Positions 43,963 through 57,046 of a stretch of 64,000 bases of DNA are shown here, in pieces. Position 1 is the first letter of the stretch. Every line of letters starts with the position of its first letter. Source of the stretch: Rotaria sp. Silwood1 (lineage: Eukaryota; Rotifera; Eurotatoria; Philodinida; Philodinidae); assembly GCA_905250075.1 (NCBI GenBank), contig CAJNOP010000110.1, positions 410,381 through 474,380 of the forward strand, given 5' to 3'. The notes below the pieces were generated by a model that did no database searches, was not told the DNA's origin, and saw nothing but the letters and a program-made list of their open reading frames with translations. A program made the translations under genes and the position numbers.

Positions 43963-46900
43963 CCTTCTATCAATAAATCTAAAATAATATCATAATCTGA
44001 CAACTTTTTATGCTTTATAAATCATACTCAGTTGCTTTTCGTTTCCTATGAAACAACAAGTCTTGTGCAAATAGTATGTCATTCTCTTACATAAATATTT
44101 TATGAGTTAAATATATCAATTTTAGTTTAGCTTCACTTGAATTAATCTCAACAAGTAAGTAATGCAAGTTATAAGTTACATTAGCTGAGTAGTTGAGAAG
44201 TTAGAATTTATTTTCAATCCCATAAACTAATCGGTAGTTTTAATGTAATGTTAATCAGAAACATCTAATCTAGTTAGATAATATCATACATGAACAAAGA
44301 GTACACATAAGCTTAGCAAGTTAGCAAAATGTATTCAAAATGTACCCAATCTGACTGAATGGCGCAGGGGCACATTTAGGAAGAGTGAACAGAAGACCAG
44401 CCCTTAAACTCTCATAGGCTAGCCTAAATTTTGCTGTACGATTCGGTATTGTTAATTTGAGGATGTATGTTTTTGTGCTATTAGAATGAAATAGCAATAA
44501 CCACACTTAAATAGTGAAATTCACTCCCTAACATACATTATATAAAAACCATGACCTATTTCAATAAAATCTTACAAAATGAATCTCTGACAATTTCGAT
44601 GATATTTTCACAGTTAATAGTCTTCTTAAAGTAGTCGAACTTCGAAAATTTTGTCTTAAAGCGATACACTGTTCGGGAATTGTAGAATTCGATAGCACAG
44701 AAACTCGTTGAAAATTGAAATTTTCTAGTGCAATATTCTTCCAGAAAAATTCGTTTTTTTAAGAATAATCAAATATGATATGGATTTTTTGGTCTTGTTG
44801 CCTATAAGATTTTAGTTATCCATTTTTGGTGAAAAAGACACTGCATCTTCAGATAATTTTGCTTGTCGTAAAATTGCATGAATGCTTCGAACTAGTTGGA
44901 TATATATTCTAAGAAGCAGCGCACGAAATTTATTAAAACCAAAGCATCCGTTCATCTTCGATTATGAGCATGTTGCAAAAAAGTACTCTGACGCAATCAA
45001 AGTGGTCTAGCATAATCAAAATACTCTGGTCGGTATATCCCTTCGAATCACAGCTTCTGTTGAATTTTTATTTAATTTTGCAATATTCTTTCAAGTTAAA
45101 TCAGATACTATTAAAAAGTTAATCCCTTTCTTCATAGAAAATAGATTTTCGTGTCGTAAAAACTTTATTCTTTGATTTAAATATGAGAATACTCTTGGGG
45201 TATCTAGGATAAAATAAAAAGATTCTATTCATAGAGCCTTTGAAGAAAAAACGAAATGTAAATGAGCCAGCGTTCTGTTCTTTTTCATACCGTTACTGAA
45301 GAAGAAAATGCATTTCATATGACGTTTGCTAGCATAGTAAGATACATGGAGATTAGAATACTTCATCGCTTGTCGTTTTGTATAATAGAACTTGGCACGG
45401 GCATTCCGAGGAAGGATAAACAAATGTGACATCGCTAATAAACTGTGAGACTTCTAAACTCTGACTGTTTTACACTTTGGATATCTTGGCAAAGATTTCA
45501 TAATAATTCATTTAAAGTAATGCCTTATGAGTGAATGAGTGAACATGATATAATTATTGCTTCTATACACTATGAAGCTTAATCTTTTTGAAAGCGTTCG
45601 AATTCATAAGAAAAATACTATTTGTCCGCTTATTCGAATTACTGATCACTATTAAAGTCTAAATGTTTTTTTTGTTGACAGATGCACTGTCCATATGGAA
45701 CTGTTCTGCTATTGACCATATTCAAGATTTACACCATGTGAAGCAATTAATATCAATATAAGCAACATCTCTTCACTGCACCTAGCTTATTAACCTTCTG
45801 TTACGACGGTATCCCATAAGTTTCTAGGAACGTGCTCTCATCTCTGAATGCCTTTTACTAATATTATTTCACAATACATGGGATTATACATCATTTGAAT
45901 ATCCATGTATGGGAAACTTTTATTCTTCCTATTAGATTCATTTTAACGAAAACGCAAAGTGCATTTCCGTTCCTAAAATCAGGAAGAAAATATGCGTTCT
46001 TTTATCTCGGAATGTTGAAAAGAAAAGGCGTCTCTATTTATATTTCTATAAGAAACTGCTGGGTTTCCCACTTTCCGTTCTTGAAAATGAGAGCCATATG
46101 AAACTGCCATTTAGAAGTATATAACAAGTACTATACTCCCATTAATACATTATAGTACTGCTAACGAAATATAGGTGAAGATGTTGGTTCGTTTCCTCGA
46201 TCCATAACATTAAGCGATTTCAGATTAAAAGGCAGATAATGTTGTATTGAAATCTTCGTGTATTGAAGAATGTTAGAAGACACAACATTGAGATGTATTC
46301 CTATTGTTATGGAACAGGAACACTGATACTTCTACATGCTATACAGTTCAATTTCAATTTTTGAGTAAATTTTGACAAGCTTACTGGTTTTCCTCGATGA
46401 ACTGTGGCATTTAGTATTTGACTTTTCCTCATTTTAAAAAATCGATTTATCTGTACCGGCCTATTTCAGCCCAACTCTGATTTCACTTAATCAATAATAT
46501 TACCGTATTACTAATGACTATCTATTCATATTGAGATGATTGTATTGCTTCGAAACTGCACCTCTGACTATTGAGAATAGTAAAGATGGAATGTTTCAGA
46601 AGGAGTGAAAATATGTTTTTTAATCTTTGTCCTCTTCCTGTTTTTGAAAAGAATCTATCTAACAGTTTTAGTCCTGTTCTCTCGTCCAATCCAACACCAT
46701 CAGTACGTAAAGTTATTCAACAGGTTTTTATTTTCAGCTGTTAAATTACTAGAGTTCAATGGGAGAACTTCGCTTCAAATATCAGTTCAGTATTATTTTC
46801 CTGAAAAAAAAACATGCGGATTCTATGAAAGTCAATAAAAATCGTTCAAGTGGTAACTGTTTTCTTGATTTAAAATCGATTGAAACAATATTATTCTAGC

Positions 46901-48090
46901 TCAGGTTCTAAGCACAATATCCATTATAATCATTGAATTTTGAAAATTAAATTTAGTAATAGTTATTTGTCGAAACCAGATTTAACATATATTATTTCTC
47001 GTCGATTTTCAATCACTTAAACAAACACTGACCTTAGATTTCTTTTGAATTTTTATATAAATGATGGATTTTGGTATTCGACATGAGGTCGCTGTTTTTA
47101 AAATTAATTTGACCATACCTATCCGTAGTTGCATAATCAACTGAAACATATATCGCTTGATACAGGTTGGCACCGCCTGTATAAATTTTTAATTACATTT
47201 ATCTTATAATAGTTTCATAGTCTGTAAATCAGCTAAGATCTAAATCATAAATAATAAAATGATCAATTACTCTTTATTTAATTGATTGCTCATTACAGAT
47301 GGCAGCAGACCGCTATAAAGAACTATCCAATTTCATGTGCTGCTAAAATCTATGCAGTTGAAATATTTATAATTTAGTTCTTTGTTGCAATTCTATAATG
47401 TAAAGAGACGTTGATGAAGTATGTTCCAATATATATTAAATGACCAGTTTTTAGAGAATTAGCAAAAACTACTACATAATGCTTGACGTTTAATCTGACA
47501 GGGATTGCATTAAAAGCTCTTTATTCTTGTGCAAAGCTATTATTTGCTCTAACTCTAATTGTTTCTCTCAACAGAATGCTTGATTTCTTATTATAACGAT
47601 AATTAATCTACACGTTCATATACAAAAAGAATCTTTTGAGGTTTGGATCAGGACCTCTACCTGTTAAACTATTTAAATGTCACATACATAGAAAACTGTA
47701 GTTAAAAGTTTTTTCAATATTTGCATCTTGTGTTTTTCAAATTTGCAAAAACGAGCAGGCGTTTAAAGTGAATTCGAATGCAAATGATGATTTCAAAGCA
47801 AACACCTACATGCATAACTGCTAGTACATGAAAATTTTGTTTTAGTTACTCATCGTTATAATTCATATACATAAATATAGATTTATGTGCATATTTATAA
47901 ATTATAAATAAGGACAGCGCACTTAGATACGTTTTCATTTATTCCTATTCTTCCAGTAAAACATTATATTTTAATTATAAGTAAATATATATGCTGTAGA
48001 CTGATCTTGGATTCAGATCAATCGAGGACCGATCTAGTCCAACTCTAGATTCGTCTAATTTTGAGCAGAATAATCTAAGATTGGTCAGCG
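43963..48090. other. Gene-free AT-rich spacer
   Basis: About 4 kb upstream of the ligase-methyltransferase gene with no convincing exon, repeat array or mobile-element signature. Short open frames have no motifs. Its promoter should lie in the first few hundred bases, but no clear TATA element can be assigned. Confidence 0.4.
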
Positions 48091-48092
48091 AC

Positions 48093-48600
48093 ATATCCCA
48101 TGTGAAAATTTTTCCCATTGTAAGCTGCCTGTAAGCGACTTAAAACAGCTTGAGATTTTCGCTTAACAGCGCTGAAAAGCGCACATTTCAAGCTGCTTAA
48201 AATGCTTTGAACATCTTTAAGCGCTGTTAAGTGCTTAAAATACTGGTGAAAGCTCGTATAAGTAGCTTGCAACAGCTGAAAAAGACGAATTCTAAGCACT
48301 TATCAGCTACTTAGAAGTCATATTTTGGACAGCAGCTGATAAACGCTTACATATTAACGAAGTTTAAGCGCTTTGCAGCCGGTTGACTCCTAAGTAGCCG
48401 ATAAGTGCGTAGAATTTGGCTTTTTCAGCTGTTACAAGCTACTTATACAAGCTTTCACCAGTATTTTAAGCGCTTAACAGCGCTTAAAAATGTTCAAAGC
48501 GCTTTTAAGCAGCTTGAAATGTGCGCTTTTCAGCGCTGTTAAGCGAAAAACTCAAGCTATTCTAACCCAGCTTTTTCGCGGAAATTTTCACATGGGATAT
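48093..48600. mobile_element. Foldback element rich in TAAGCGCTTA
   Basis: Palindrome of about 508 bp. The ends are ATATCCCATGTGAAAATTTT (left) and GAAATTTTCACATGGGATAT (right). The arms contain repeated AAGCGCTTAA, CAGCGCTGTTAAGC and CAGCTGTTACAAGC units that pair across the element. No coding capacity and no clear target duplication. The terminal CCCATGTGA is shared with the smaller element at 53898. Confidence 0.7.
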
Positions 48601-49967
48601 ATTTGAAGTCGAAATCAGTAGTTTGTGATTTCGCCTCCATCTTTAAAAATAAAAAACAACGGAATTGTCATAAGAACTGTCCAGAAGTTTAAACTTAGAT
48701 TGGACTTTCGAATTCTTTCAGATCGACAATTCTCCATTGAGCATGTTTCTGCATTTTGTCTAAAAATTAGTTGTTGTCAGATAAGTTTAAAATATTCTAA
48801 TGCTATAAAAACTAAGATAATTTTTTAAAAATTGTCATATCATATTCTACACACCTTACGAAATTCCTATTGATGAGTGTTAAGTGTTTAGATTTGGTTT
48901 TGAGAATATAAATGAAGTTCAACAGAAAACAAACGTTTACATCCACGTACCTCAGCTGAGATGAGCATGATCTATCAATAATCAACTTTATGTCATCATG
49001 CATGTTACCCGCATCTTTGCGTACAGCAATCTGATGATTATAGTTACTAATTTACGGTCATTTCAAGCAAAGGAAAATGCGAATAAAGATAAGATGTACA
49101 ATACATTGAGCAGTACTTTGATCAAATAAACTCCATTGTTTTTTTAATTCTACCGCATCCGAATTACTTTGACATTCCAATTAACATTGATGATTATGTG
49201 TATCTATTTTATCTATAAGTTGCCATCATTTTATGTAAGGCAATTATAAATAATCATAATTTGTTCTTATTTTTAAATATGAAAAATTGAAAACATTTTC
49301 TTTATCCAAGTTTTTGTTTAAAATGTTTTTCTGGACTATGTTGGAGTATCAATCTATTTTCAACATGAATTTCTCTTTTATTGAGATTATATTAGTAGTG
49401 ATGTGAATGGGAAATAGATATATGGTATTAGTAATTATAATTAAAATCAAAATCTATGCTAATCATTATCTGTATTTTTAATGAGAAATTATCATAACTA
49501 ATATTTATTCGAAATAGGAATACTGTTCATAATATCATGGATATCAATTTTTGCTCACTCCACATTTGGTGTATGCTTAAATCAACTTATGAGAAAACTA
49601 AAATTGAAATGAATAAAAAATATTTCTTCTACAGTTGATATATATGAAAGTAAATATAACTTTTCATCATTTTTATGATTTGTTTATATGTAACTTGATT
49701 CTTGCTTAATTATATCTATAAGTTTTTTCAACTTAATTTACAGTTTATTCAATGCTAATGAAATAAACTGTTCTGTTTCTTCTCCATTCTTTATCCCTAT
49801 GAGACAAAGAAAAAAGAAAAACGTGTAAACACGTGAACACGTAAACATGTAGTGAGGTTGCAAGAACAATAAAGTTGCAAAACAAGTGCACGAAATACGT
49901 TAACGACGCGTTAGATCTTGGAAATTATATAAAATTGTACGCAAATGTTTCTGGATAGTCTACTTAG
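48601..49967. other. Gene-free spacer
   Basis: Very AT-rich, with no open frame that looks coding. The short series ACACGTGAACACGTAAACATG near 49831 is a small palindromic repeat. Confidence 0.4.
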
Positions 49968-50978
49968 CAGAGTTGTAACCGGTAGGGTTTTTTCCTTACC
50001 GGTACCGGTCTAACTGGTCAGACTGCACCGGACTGGCCGGTATACCGGTATAAATTATTCTTCTGTTTTCTGACTCTGTAACACTAAAAATCAGCAACTA
50101 GATGAGTCATATATTCCTTCTAATCACTACAGCTATGATATAAAAGTACTATTTCGCCATTGCAGTGCTTTTTACTATTTGCTTTCATATGTGTTTTGTT
50201 TCTCGATATCTATTGGTGAGTAACAAAAGTTCATACGACCATAAATTCTATGTTAATTTTGCACTTTAATTAACTATTCATCAAATATGGGCTCTATTTA
50301 TTGCTCGTATGCTATACTTGCGTTGTCATCTTTCGTGTCTGTAAGGACTATATGCAATAAATAATAGGAAATACAAATAAATCCATGATAAACTACAATG
50401 CTAAACAATTAATCATTTGATTTTATTTGAACGACACCGATGTGGTTCAGGAAACGGCACTTTGTTGGTTAAAACAGTTTTTATTGGCCAAAACTATCGT
50501 TTATCATACCTAAACCTCGCTTCAGAACAGAAAATAGCTGGAAATTGACCATCGTAAACGCTACCGAAACGTTTTTGTATGCTTTCGAGCTTATATACAC
50601 AAAATAACATTTCTGTGCTGTTTATGAAGGTCAATATCCAGCTATTTTCTTTCTTGAAAGGACATTTAGGTATGATAAACGATAGTTTTGGCCAATAAAA
50701 ATTGTTTTAAATGATAAAATGTCGTTCCTTGAACTATATGAGCAGAACATCATACCCACGTGGATTGGATAAATATAAAAACATCCATCACAAACTCTGA
50801 TTCAATAGGATAGTTTGATACAATTTTTTTAGTCTTCGACATTAGTAACAAGTTTTTGATTTTTGAAAAAAACCACCCTTTTGATCATTTTTTCGGAAAA
50901 AATAGGGAAAAATTCAAAGAAAATTCAGACCGAACCAGTAAAGAAAAAGTTGGTTCTACCGGTCCGGTTACAACTCTG
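49968..50978. mobile_element. Non-autonomous hAT-like element with nested palindrome
   Basis: The ends are CAGAGTTGTAACCGG (left) and CCGGTTACAACTCTG (right). GTCTACTT is present at 49958-49965 (two bases before the left end) and at 50979-50986, consistent with an 8-bp hAT target duplication. The subterminal regions hold many ACCGGT palindromes (49980-50050 and 50960). Inside lies a second foldback (about 50444-50735) whose arms contain TTTATTGGCCAAAACTATCG/CGATAGTTTTGGCCAATAAA. No transposase is encoded. Confidence 0.72.
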
Positions 50979-51438
50979 GTCTACTTGAATAAATGTGAAC
51001 TTGTTAAGTTTTTTCTTTCATGAAAATTTCAATATGCTTCCTATGTGTTTTTTTCGTTAGTTCGTCTCATAAGGATGCAGCATAAAAAAGAAATAAAATA
51101 ATTCAATTCATTTAGACTTTCATTCAATTTTTAATTTAAGAAATTATTAATTAAAACGAAATAATTTATATTTATGTTAAAATAAAAATCATGAAAAAAA
51201 AACTATTTAAAAGTAAATAAACGGAAGGACATATACGGATATCGATCTAAATACGCTGTTTCCCTATATAAGTCTGAAGGAAATTCTTTGCTTATATTTA
51301 ATTCAAGCAAAAGCAGTGCTCTATTTTTATGGACTGTCTAATTACTCTTCAATTAATATCATAATAATCAACTTTAAAGAATAACTGCCTATATGTAGAA
51401 CTTACCTAGAACATGATATTGTATTATCATACATATTT

Positions 51439-51820
51439 ATTCTCTTTGTGTATTTTTTCTTCGTTTCTTTTCTTTCCTTTTTATTTTCTTTTCTCGACTC
51501 TACTAACGCTTGATCGACCAAGGATATTATAGTATAGATAAAAAGAACGGCCATGATAAAAAGAAAAAAAAAGTACAGAGAGAATAAATATGTGTGATAA
51601 TATAATTCAATATTCTATGTAAATTCTACATGTACGCGGTTATTTTTTAAAGTTTAATATTATGATACGTATGTATTCTCTTTGTGTATTTTTTCTTCGT
51701 TTCTTTTCTTTTCTTTTTATTTTCTTTTCTCCATTCTGCTAACGCTTGATCAACCAAGGATATTACAGTATAGATAAAAAGAACGGCCATGATAGAACAG
51801 AAAAAAGTACAGACAGAAAA
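51439..51820 (+). repeat. Direct duplication of about 147 bp
   Basis: The block from 51439 (TATTCTCTTTGTGTATTTTT through TTGATCGACCAAGGATATTA to AGAACGGCCATGATA) recurs from 51673 with few differences, offset 234 bp. A recent tandem duplication of a non-coding segment. Confidence 0.75.
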
Positions 51821-52505
51821 TCGGAAGATTCTAACCTTATCAGATGTTCAGAGTAATCACTGCAGATATTCACCAACAATTGGGTTTGTTGAATCTGTTT
51901 AACGAATCATTTGTTTGTGAGTCGTATGAAAGTTTAACTTAAATTCCTATTTCTTGTCTATTTTGAAAAAACATAAGAAACAAACATATAAAAAAACAAA
52001 GAGGAAGGACACCTCGATACACATGGCTAAATCCAACCCGGCATGGCTGAATGCTTCAGATTTTCAACACATTTCCACAAGATAGTTTGTTCGAACGTCG
52101 GCGTTATCAAACATAGGATGACGTTCGATAAATTGTTAACAGCTCTTTGTCTCGAACCATCCATCCGATAGCACGATGACTACCTATAAGCTACAAAAAA
52201 AATCGAATAACTACTCTGAAAAAACATTGGAGTTTTGCAGAACCTTTTTATGGGTTCTGCGACGGGGTAAAAGTCAGAACCCAGGCGAAAGCTTCTGACT
52301 GAAAAGGGATTCTATCAAAAACCAGCTGAATTATTTGTACATTTTTAGGAAAAATGGTTTAGTCTGATACCTAAACCGGCCGGTACTAAGACTAAGTTTT
52401 TCAGAAACGATAACAACTTTTCTCCTTGAAAGGATCTTGAAGACTCCACAAGATTTCATTTGCGTATGACCCAACTTGATCCCAGTTGGCTATGCATACA
52501 AGTCC

Positions 52506-52596
52506 ATAGACTGATCATTCTCAAAAAGATAAACTCCCAGTCAATTCTGCTCATATTTTGAGTGAGACTTCACTTTTTTGAGAATGATCAGTCTAT
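52506..52596. mobile_element. Tiny foldback (91 bp)
   Basis: The ends ATAGACTGATCATTCTCAAA (left) and TTTGAGAATGATCAGTCTAT (right) are perfect inverted repeats around a short centre. Probably a minimal MITE. Confidence 0.6.
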
Positions 52597-53105
52597 CAAA
52601 TTGTATAAGTACCGAAATGGAAGCAAATTGAGCAATACGCAACCGAAATCTTGTAGAGTCTTGAAGTTTCGTCGAACAGAAAAATTGTCATCTTTGCTGG
52701 TAAAGCTAGTCTTGGCACGTCTTTATCCATTGATACAATGCCAATATGAGCCAAAATACAAAAATGAAAATATTTTATTACTTATTTTAAATATAAATAT
52801 TTATTCGTATCCATTGGTATATCATGAAGACTGGCCTCAATACAAAAAACAGTATTTATATTTTGAAATCAAATACGTAATCTTCCATTGATAACATCCC
52901 ACTATAAATTTAAATAAAAAGGAAATTTTTGTTTCTTTTCAATATATACTTCACTATAAAATGGGATCAATACGAATCTAAATGAAAAGAAGAAAAGTTC
53001 TTTATTTCAAATATGTTAATTATGAACGACAGCGTATCAATATGAACCTAAACAATAAAGAGAGAATATTTATTTTTATTTCTAATACCTGATCTACCCT
53101 TAATA

Positions 53106-53295
53106 TGGGGTGTGGGTGTGAGGGTGTGGATGTGGGTGGGTGTGAGGGTGTGGATGTGGGTGGGTGTGAGGGTGTGGGTGGGTGTGGCTGTGGCTGTGGC
53201 TGTGGCTGTGAGGGTGTGGGTGTGGGTGTGGGGTGTGGGTGTGGGTCCTGCTCTGAATTCAGCCCACACCATACCCATACCCACACCCACACCCC
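53106..53295. repeat. TGTGGG telomere-like foldback array 3
   Basis: G-rich arm at 53106-53247 (GGTGTGGGTGTGAGGGTGTG, GATGTGGGTGGGTG and GGCTGTGGCTGTGG variants), spacer TCCTGCTCTGAATTC, then C-rich arm at 53263-53295 (CCCACACCATACCCATACCC). The variants inside the G arm form higher-order repeats (GGATGTGGGTGGGTGTGAGG), which points to local expansion. Confidence 0.85.
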
Positions 53296-53699
53296 AATTA
53301 AATCTTAGCTGTAGTATGAAAAGAAGTTATTGCAATAAAAGCCCATGTCCAAACTTATAATTTTTAGGACAAATTAGACGCCCAGTGGCCTTCTATATTC
53401 TGGAGGAGGTATTCGAACTAACAATCGACCTAATTAATGTCAAATTCAATATCCATATAATTATTTTCGAAAATATTTTGTTAGAATTTCTAGTTGTTCA
53501 TCCAAGGGAGAAACAGCGGATTTCATACTCTCGGAATTTTTCGGATTCTCATCAGATTCGTGAGATTTTCATGGAATTCTCGGGATTTTTGGGATTTCCA
53601 TCGTACTCTAAAACCCTCATCATTTTATGTCCTAGATTTGTATTTCATCTTCGAAGCTGCATATGACATCTCGAAGTCTTCAGTAGATGTGTGAGAGCT

Positions 53700-53892
53700 C
53701 TATCTTACGGAGCTATCCATAAGTCCACAATGGTTATTCTATGGAGGTACCCATAAGTCCTCAAGAGTTATCATAGGGAGCTATCCATAATTTGTCGTCA
53801 CCTACCTTATGAGGTAGTCATAAGTCCGCATGGCCTATCCTATGCAGTAGCCATAAATCTTAAAGAACTTTCTATGAAGAGTGTCCATAAGC
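53700..53892. repeat. Tandem repeat, about 34 bp x 6
   Basis: CCATAAGTCC-type units recur near 53717, 53751, 53784, 53817, 53851 and 53883, each preceded by CTATGGAG-like sequence. It is not coding. Confidence 0.7.
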
Positions 53893-53897
53893 CACTT

Positions 53898-54116
53898 CCA
53901 TGTGATATAAATCGTTCGAAAACCGCCGGTTAACTGAAGTTAAGCGCCCAGTTAACTGGAAAAAAAATCGCTTATGTCGTTAGCTGTTCGGTTATTTCTC
54001 CGGTTAGTTGGGCGCTTAATCGCGGTAACAGATCGATTTTTACGCTTGCTACTATAGCGACAATGCGAAAAAGCTGCGATTAACCGGCGGTTTTCGAACG
54101 GTTTATATCACATGGG
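53898..54116. mobile_element. Foldback MITE with CCATGTGA ends
   Basis: Inverted ends of about 38 bp: CCATGTGATATAAATCGTTC then GAAAACCGCCGGTTAACTG on the left, and the complement ending GTTTATATCACATGG at 54115. The interior has further AACCGG/CCGGTT palindromes. It abuts the 34-bp tandem repeat. Confidence 0.75.
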
Positions 54117-54234
54117 CTAGAATTATTTAGATTTGGTATCCTTAACTTTTGAATTACTCTTTTGCGCTAGTTCTAATTACTCTTCAAGGGCTATACCGTG
54201 GAGAGGTATCAAGGACCGCTAACTGTTCAAGTGA

Positions 54235-55535
54235 TGACATATTATGCAAAAGTAATTGAACAAATGTTCATCCCTATTTCTGTTCGACAGAAGGGTGCTG
54301 AAAGAAATGTTCGTTGACCAGAATATAGAGCTTTTTCTCCTCTTTTGAATCATATATAATTTGTTTTAGAAAACGCTCATAAATGAAATAACGTAACAGA
54401 AAACAGAAGCACCTTAAAAAGAAGCCGCATTTTTTGTGAAATTCAGAAAATTGGCACGAAATATTGATTCCTATATCTCGTCGATAACTCGTCAATAAAT
54501 AGTGTCTGAAACAAGTATTTTTGTGACACACGATCTGAAAGGAGTGTTGAAGTGTTTAGAGTAGAAATTTTGGACCCACTCCCTCCGCCCCCCTCCTCCG
54601 CAGACCGTGACAGAAAAAATTCATACCCATCAGAGACCGTGATAGAGAACCCGGGTACCCATCACAGACCGTGACAGAGAAACTGTAGTTGTAAAAGCAT
54701 CAGATATACGGTCAACTACAAATGTGTTGTAAGGAAATGGAACAAAAGGATTTCCATTTAATTAGTAACCATAGGTCCATCGTGTTTCACATTTTTAATC
54801 CCACAAGGGATTGCGCTAATAGCTTTTTTTATCAGTTGATAGGAAATTTTTCCTCTATCAAACAATCTGTGGATTATATTTGTCATACATTTATAAATGC
54901 AATGAAACGAGAAAAAGAAGAAGAAACACTGGCACAATAAATTTGTAATTTTTAGGTGAAGTCGTCACAAACATGTTGTTAGCCAACAATTAATTAGTTT
55001 AGTTTTTATGAACTCACGAAAAGGCTCTTCTAAAATGGTGGTTACTTTGACTTTTATGAACTTGTTAAAAATATTTTGTAAAACGGCAGTTAATAATAAT
55101 TAATTGTCACCTACAAAATGCTTTCATGAATTCATATTAAAGCCACAAATTTATTGCGCCAGTGTTTCACTTTTTTCTCGTCTCTTTTCGTTTATCAGTC
55201 TTTAACAAATATGAACCATATTCTGTTCGATAGAGGAAAAAATGTACGGTGTCAACGGATAAAAAAATATTCGTTTCAGACGGTATCTGTCGAAGAGATG
55301 TGAGGATCGACATTTTCCGGGACTCTTTTATAGAAAAAGTGTGGATTCTTTTTATGGGTGTTTCTATTTTCTGCTACGTTGTTTCATTTATGAAGGCTTT
55401 CCAAAAACAAATTATATATGATTCGAAAGAGGCGAAAAAGCTTTATATTCTGGTCAACGAACATTTCTTTCGGCACCCTTCTGTCGAACAGAAATAGGAG
55501 TGGACATTTGTCCAATTACTTTCGCATCATATGTT
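54235..55535. mobile_element. 1.3-kb foldback element with nested MITE
   Basis: The arms (about 54235-54530 and 55245-55535) are reverse complements. Each contains TTCTGTTCGACAGAAGGGTG and the bases around it. Read outwards, both arms share a short open frame ending NEHFF-x-HPSVEQK, which only reflects the duplication. Near 54598-54690 the phrase CAGACCGTGACAGAGAA recurs about three times. A second inverted pair (GAAACACTGGCACAATAAAT at 54923 and its near-complement ending at 55169) suggests a nested element. Confidence 0.65.
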
Positions 55536-55644
55536 ATCTAGCATTCGTCGTCAAAGGTTTTCAAGGACTTGTAGCACAGGGTGCAAAACTGAGATAAGGA
55601 CGCCATGCGTACGTCATGCAGTAATTGGAGTCGAATGTGGTACG

Positions 55645-56236
55645 AAAAACTATTATTCGACTATTTTTAGAATACCCGCCACTATTTTTTGAATAACTCT
55701 TCATCATTAATAGCTATCGAGTTCAAGTTTTAGCCATTTTGATAGAGCGGCGCGGGGGACGTCTATCTATATGAGACTCATTAGGATCAAAGAAGTTTTT
55801 TATGGTAAATATTTAATTGAGGAGAGTTTGCATTACCAATTTTCATTAGTTTTCATAGAGACTTAGGCTTGAATTGCACCAAAAAAAAGCTCGGAGGGTA
55901 CTGTATCTGTGATAAAATTTTCAGCTCTTTCTGCCATTGTTTTGAATACGATAGTTTGTTAAAATTCTGAGATTTTAACCAAATTCAGGGCCTCAGAGCT
56001 ACATTTTGGTGTAATTTAAGCCTAAGTCTTTATGAAAACTAATGAAAATTGGTAACGAAAACTCTTATCAATTAAATATTTACCATAAAAAACTCCTTTG
56101 GTTCTAACGAGTCTCATATGGATAGACGCACCCCGCGCCGCTCTATCGAATGCCTAAAATCTGAACTCGATAGCTATCAATGGTGAAGAGTTATTCAAAA
56201 AATGGTGGCTGGCATTTAAAAAAATCCGACAATAGT
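55645..56236. mobile_element. 590-bp foldback element
   Basis: Long arms of about 250 bp pair from 55645 (TATTATTCGACTATTTTTAG) to 56236 (ATCCGACAATAGT). Clear paired segments include GATAGCTATCGAGTTCAAGT with its complement near 56170, and TAGAGCGGCGCGGGG with its complement near 56133. No coding capacity. Confidence 0.7.
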
Positions 56237-56239
56237 TCC

Positions 56240-56350
56240 TTTCGTCTCTTTAATTCTTTAGTCCTATAATCACTTTAGTAAAGAGATTAAAGGGACTAAA
56301 AGGACTAAAGGGTTAAAGAGACTGAAGGGATTAAAAAAATTAAAGGATAG
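56240..56350. repeat. GACTAAAGG low-complexity tract
   Basis: Repeats of GGGACTAAAAGGACTAAAGG with a complementary TTTAGTCC stretch just upstream (56257-56275). Confidence 0.5.
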
Positions 56351-57046
56351 TTCTATATTAATGTGATTTGCTAGACCGGAATAAATTTAATTTCTTGTGG
56401 GCCCTCTTTTGTTCCTAAAAAAGGATTTTTCTGAAGAAGATCTATTTAAGGCCCTTTTCATGTGCGGCGTTGCTATACTTTTCTTTACAAAGAGTGTGGA
56501 CTACGTTAGCATACGGTCATAAACCTTAGGACATATTGCTGTATCGGACAGAATACGACCATGTTACGGGACTGGTTTTACTGTGAACAGCGTGTGTTTC
56601 AACGTAAACTACCGGTCATGATACGACCGTAATACTGTCCTTACCAAACGAGTTAAATATGGTCTGTATTCGGTCGTTCAGGATCATCGTAATTATGGAC
56701 CTGAGCGATACTCCTTGCGTCGCTCTCATGATAACCTTGAGGAAGTACTGACTGTTTGGCTGCTTACTTTTCTTTGTGCAAAAGCAAATATTGTTTCAAA
56801 ATTATCATTTTCTCTAGGATTTGGCCTTTAACAAGAGAAAAAACGATTTATTTGTATCATCTGTTTCTTTTCTCACATAACGAATCAATCTATCAACATA
56901 AAAGCCGATTTTTTTTAAGGCATAGCCGTTTCTGTTTTCCACTGTAAGTAGTAATCATGCTCGCAGTCATAGTCCTGTTATTTTGATTCTTTTATTAAAC
57001 GCCACCACATGCATTTTTATCAAATCCATTTACTGTTCCTCTTTTA

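Noticed and set aside
53020-53360. Several overlapping open frames rich in Gly/Val/Trp or Pro/Thr/His
   Set aside because: They are translations of the TGTGGG/CCCACA array in different frames, not proteins.
54274-55497. Two short frames ending HPSVEQK as a gene pair
   Set aside because: They are the two arms of one foldback element read outwards. Similarity comes from the inverted duplication, and neither has a domain.
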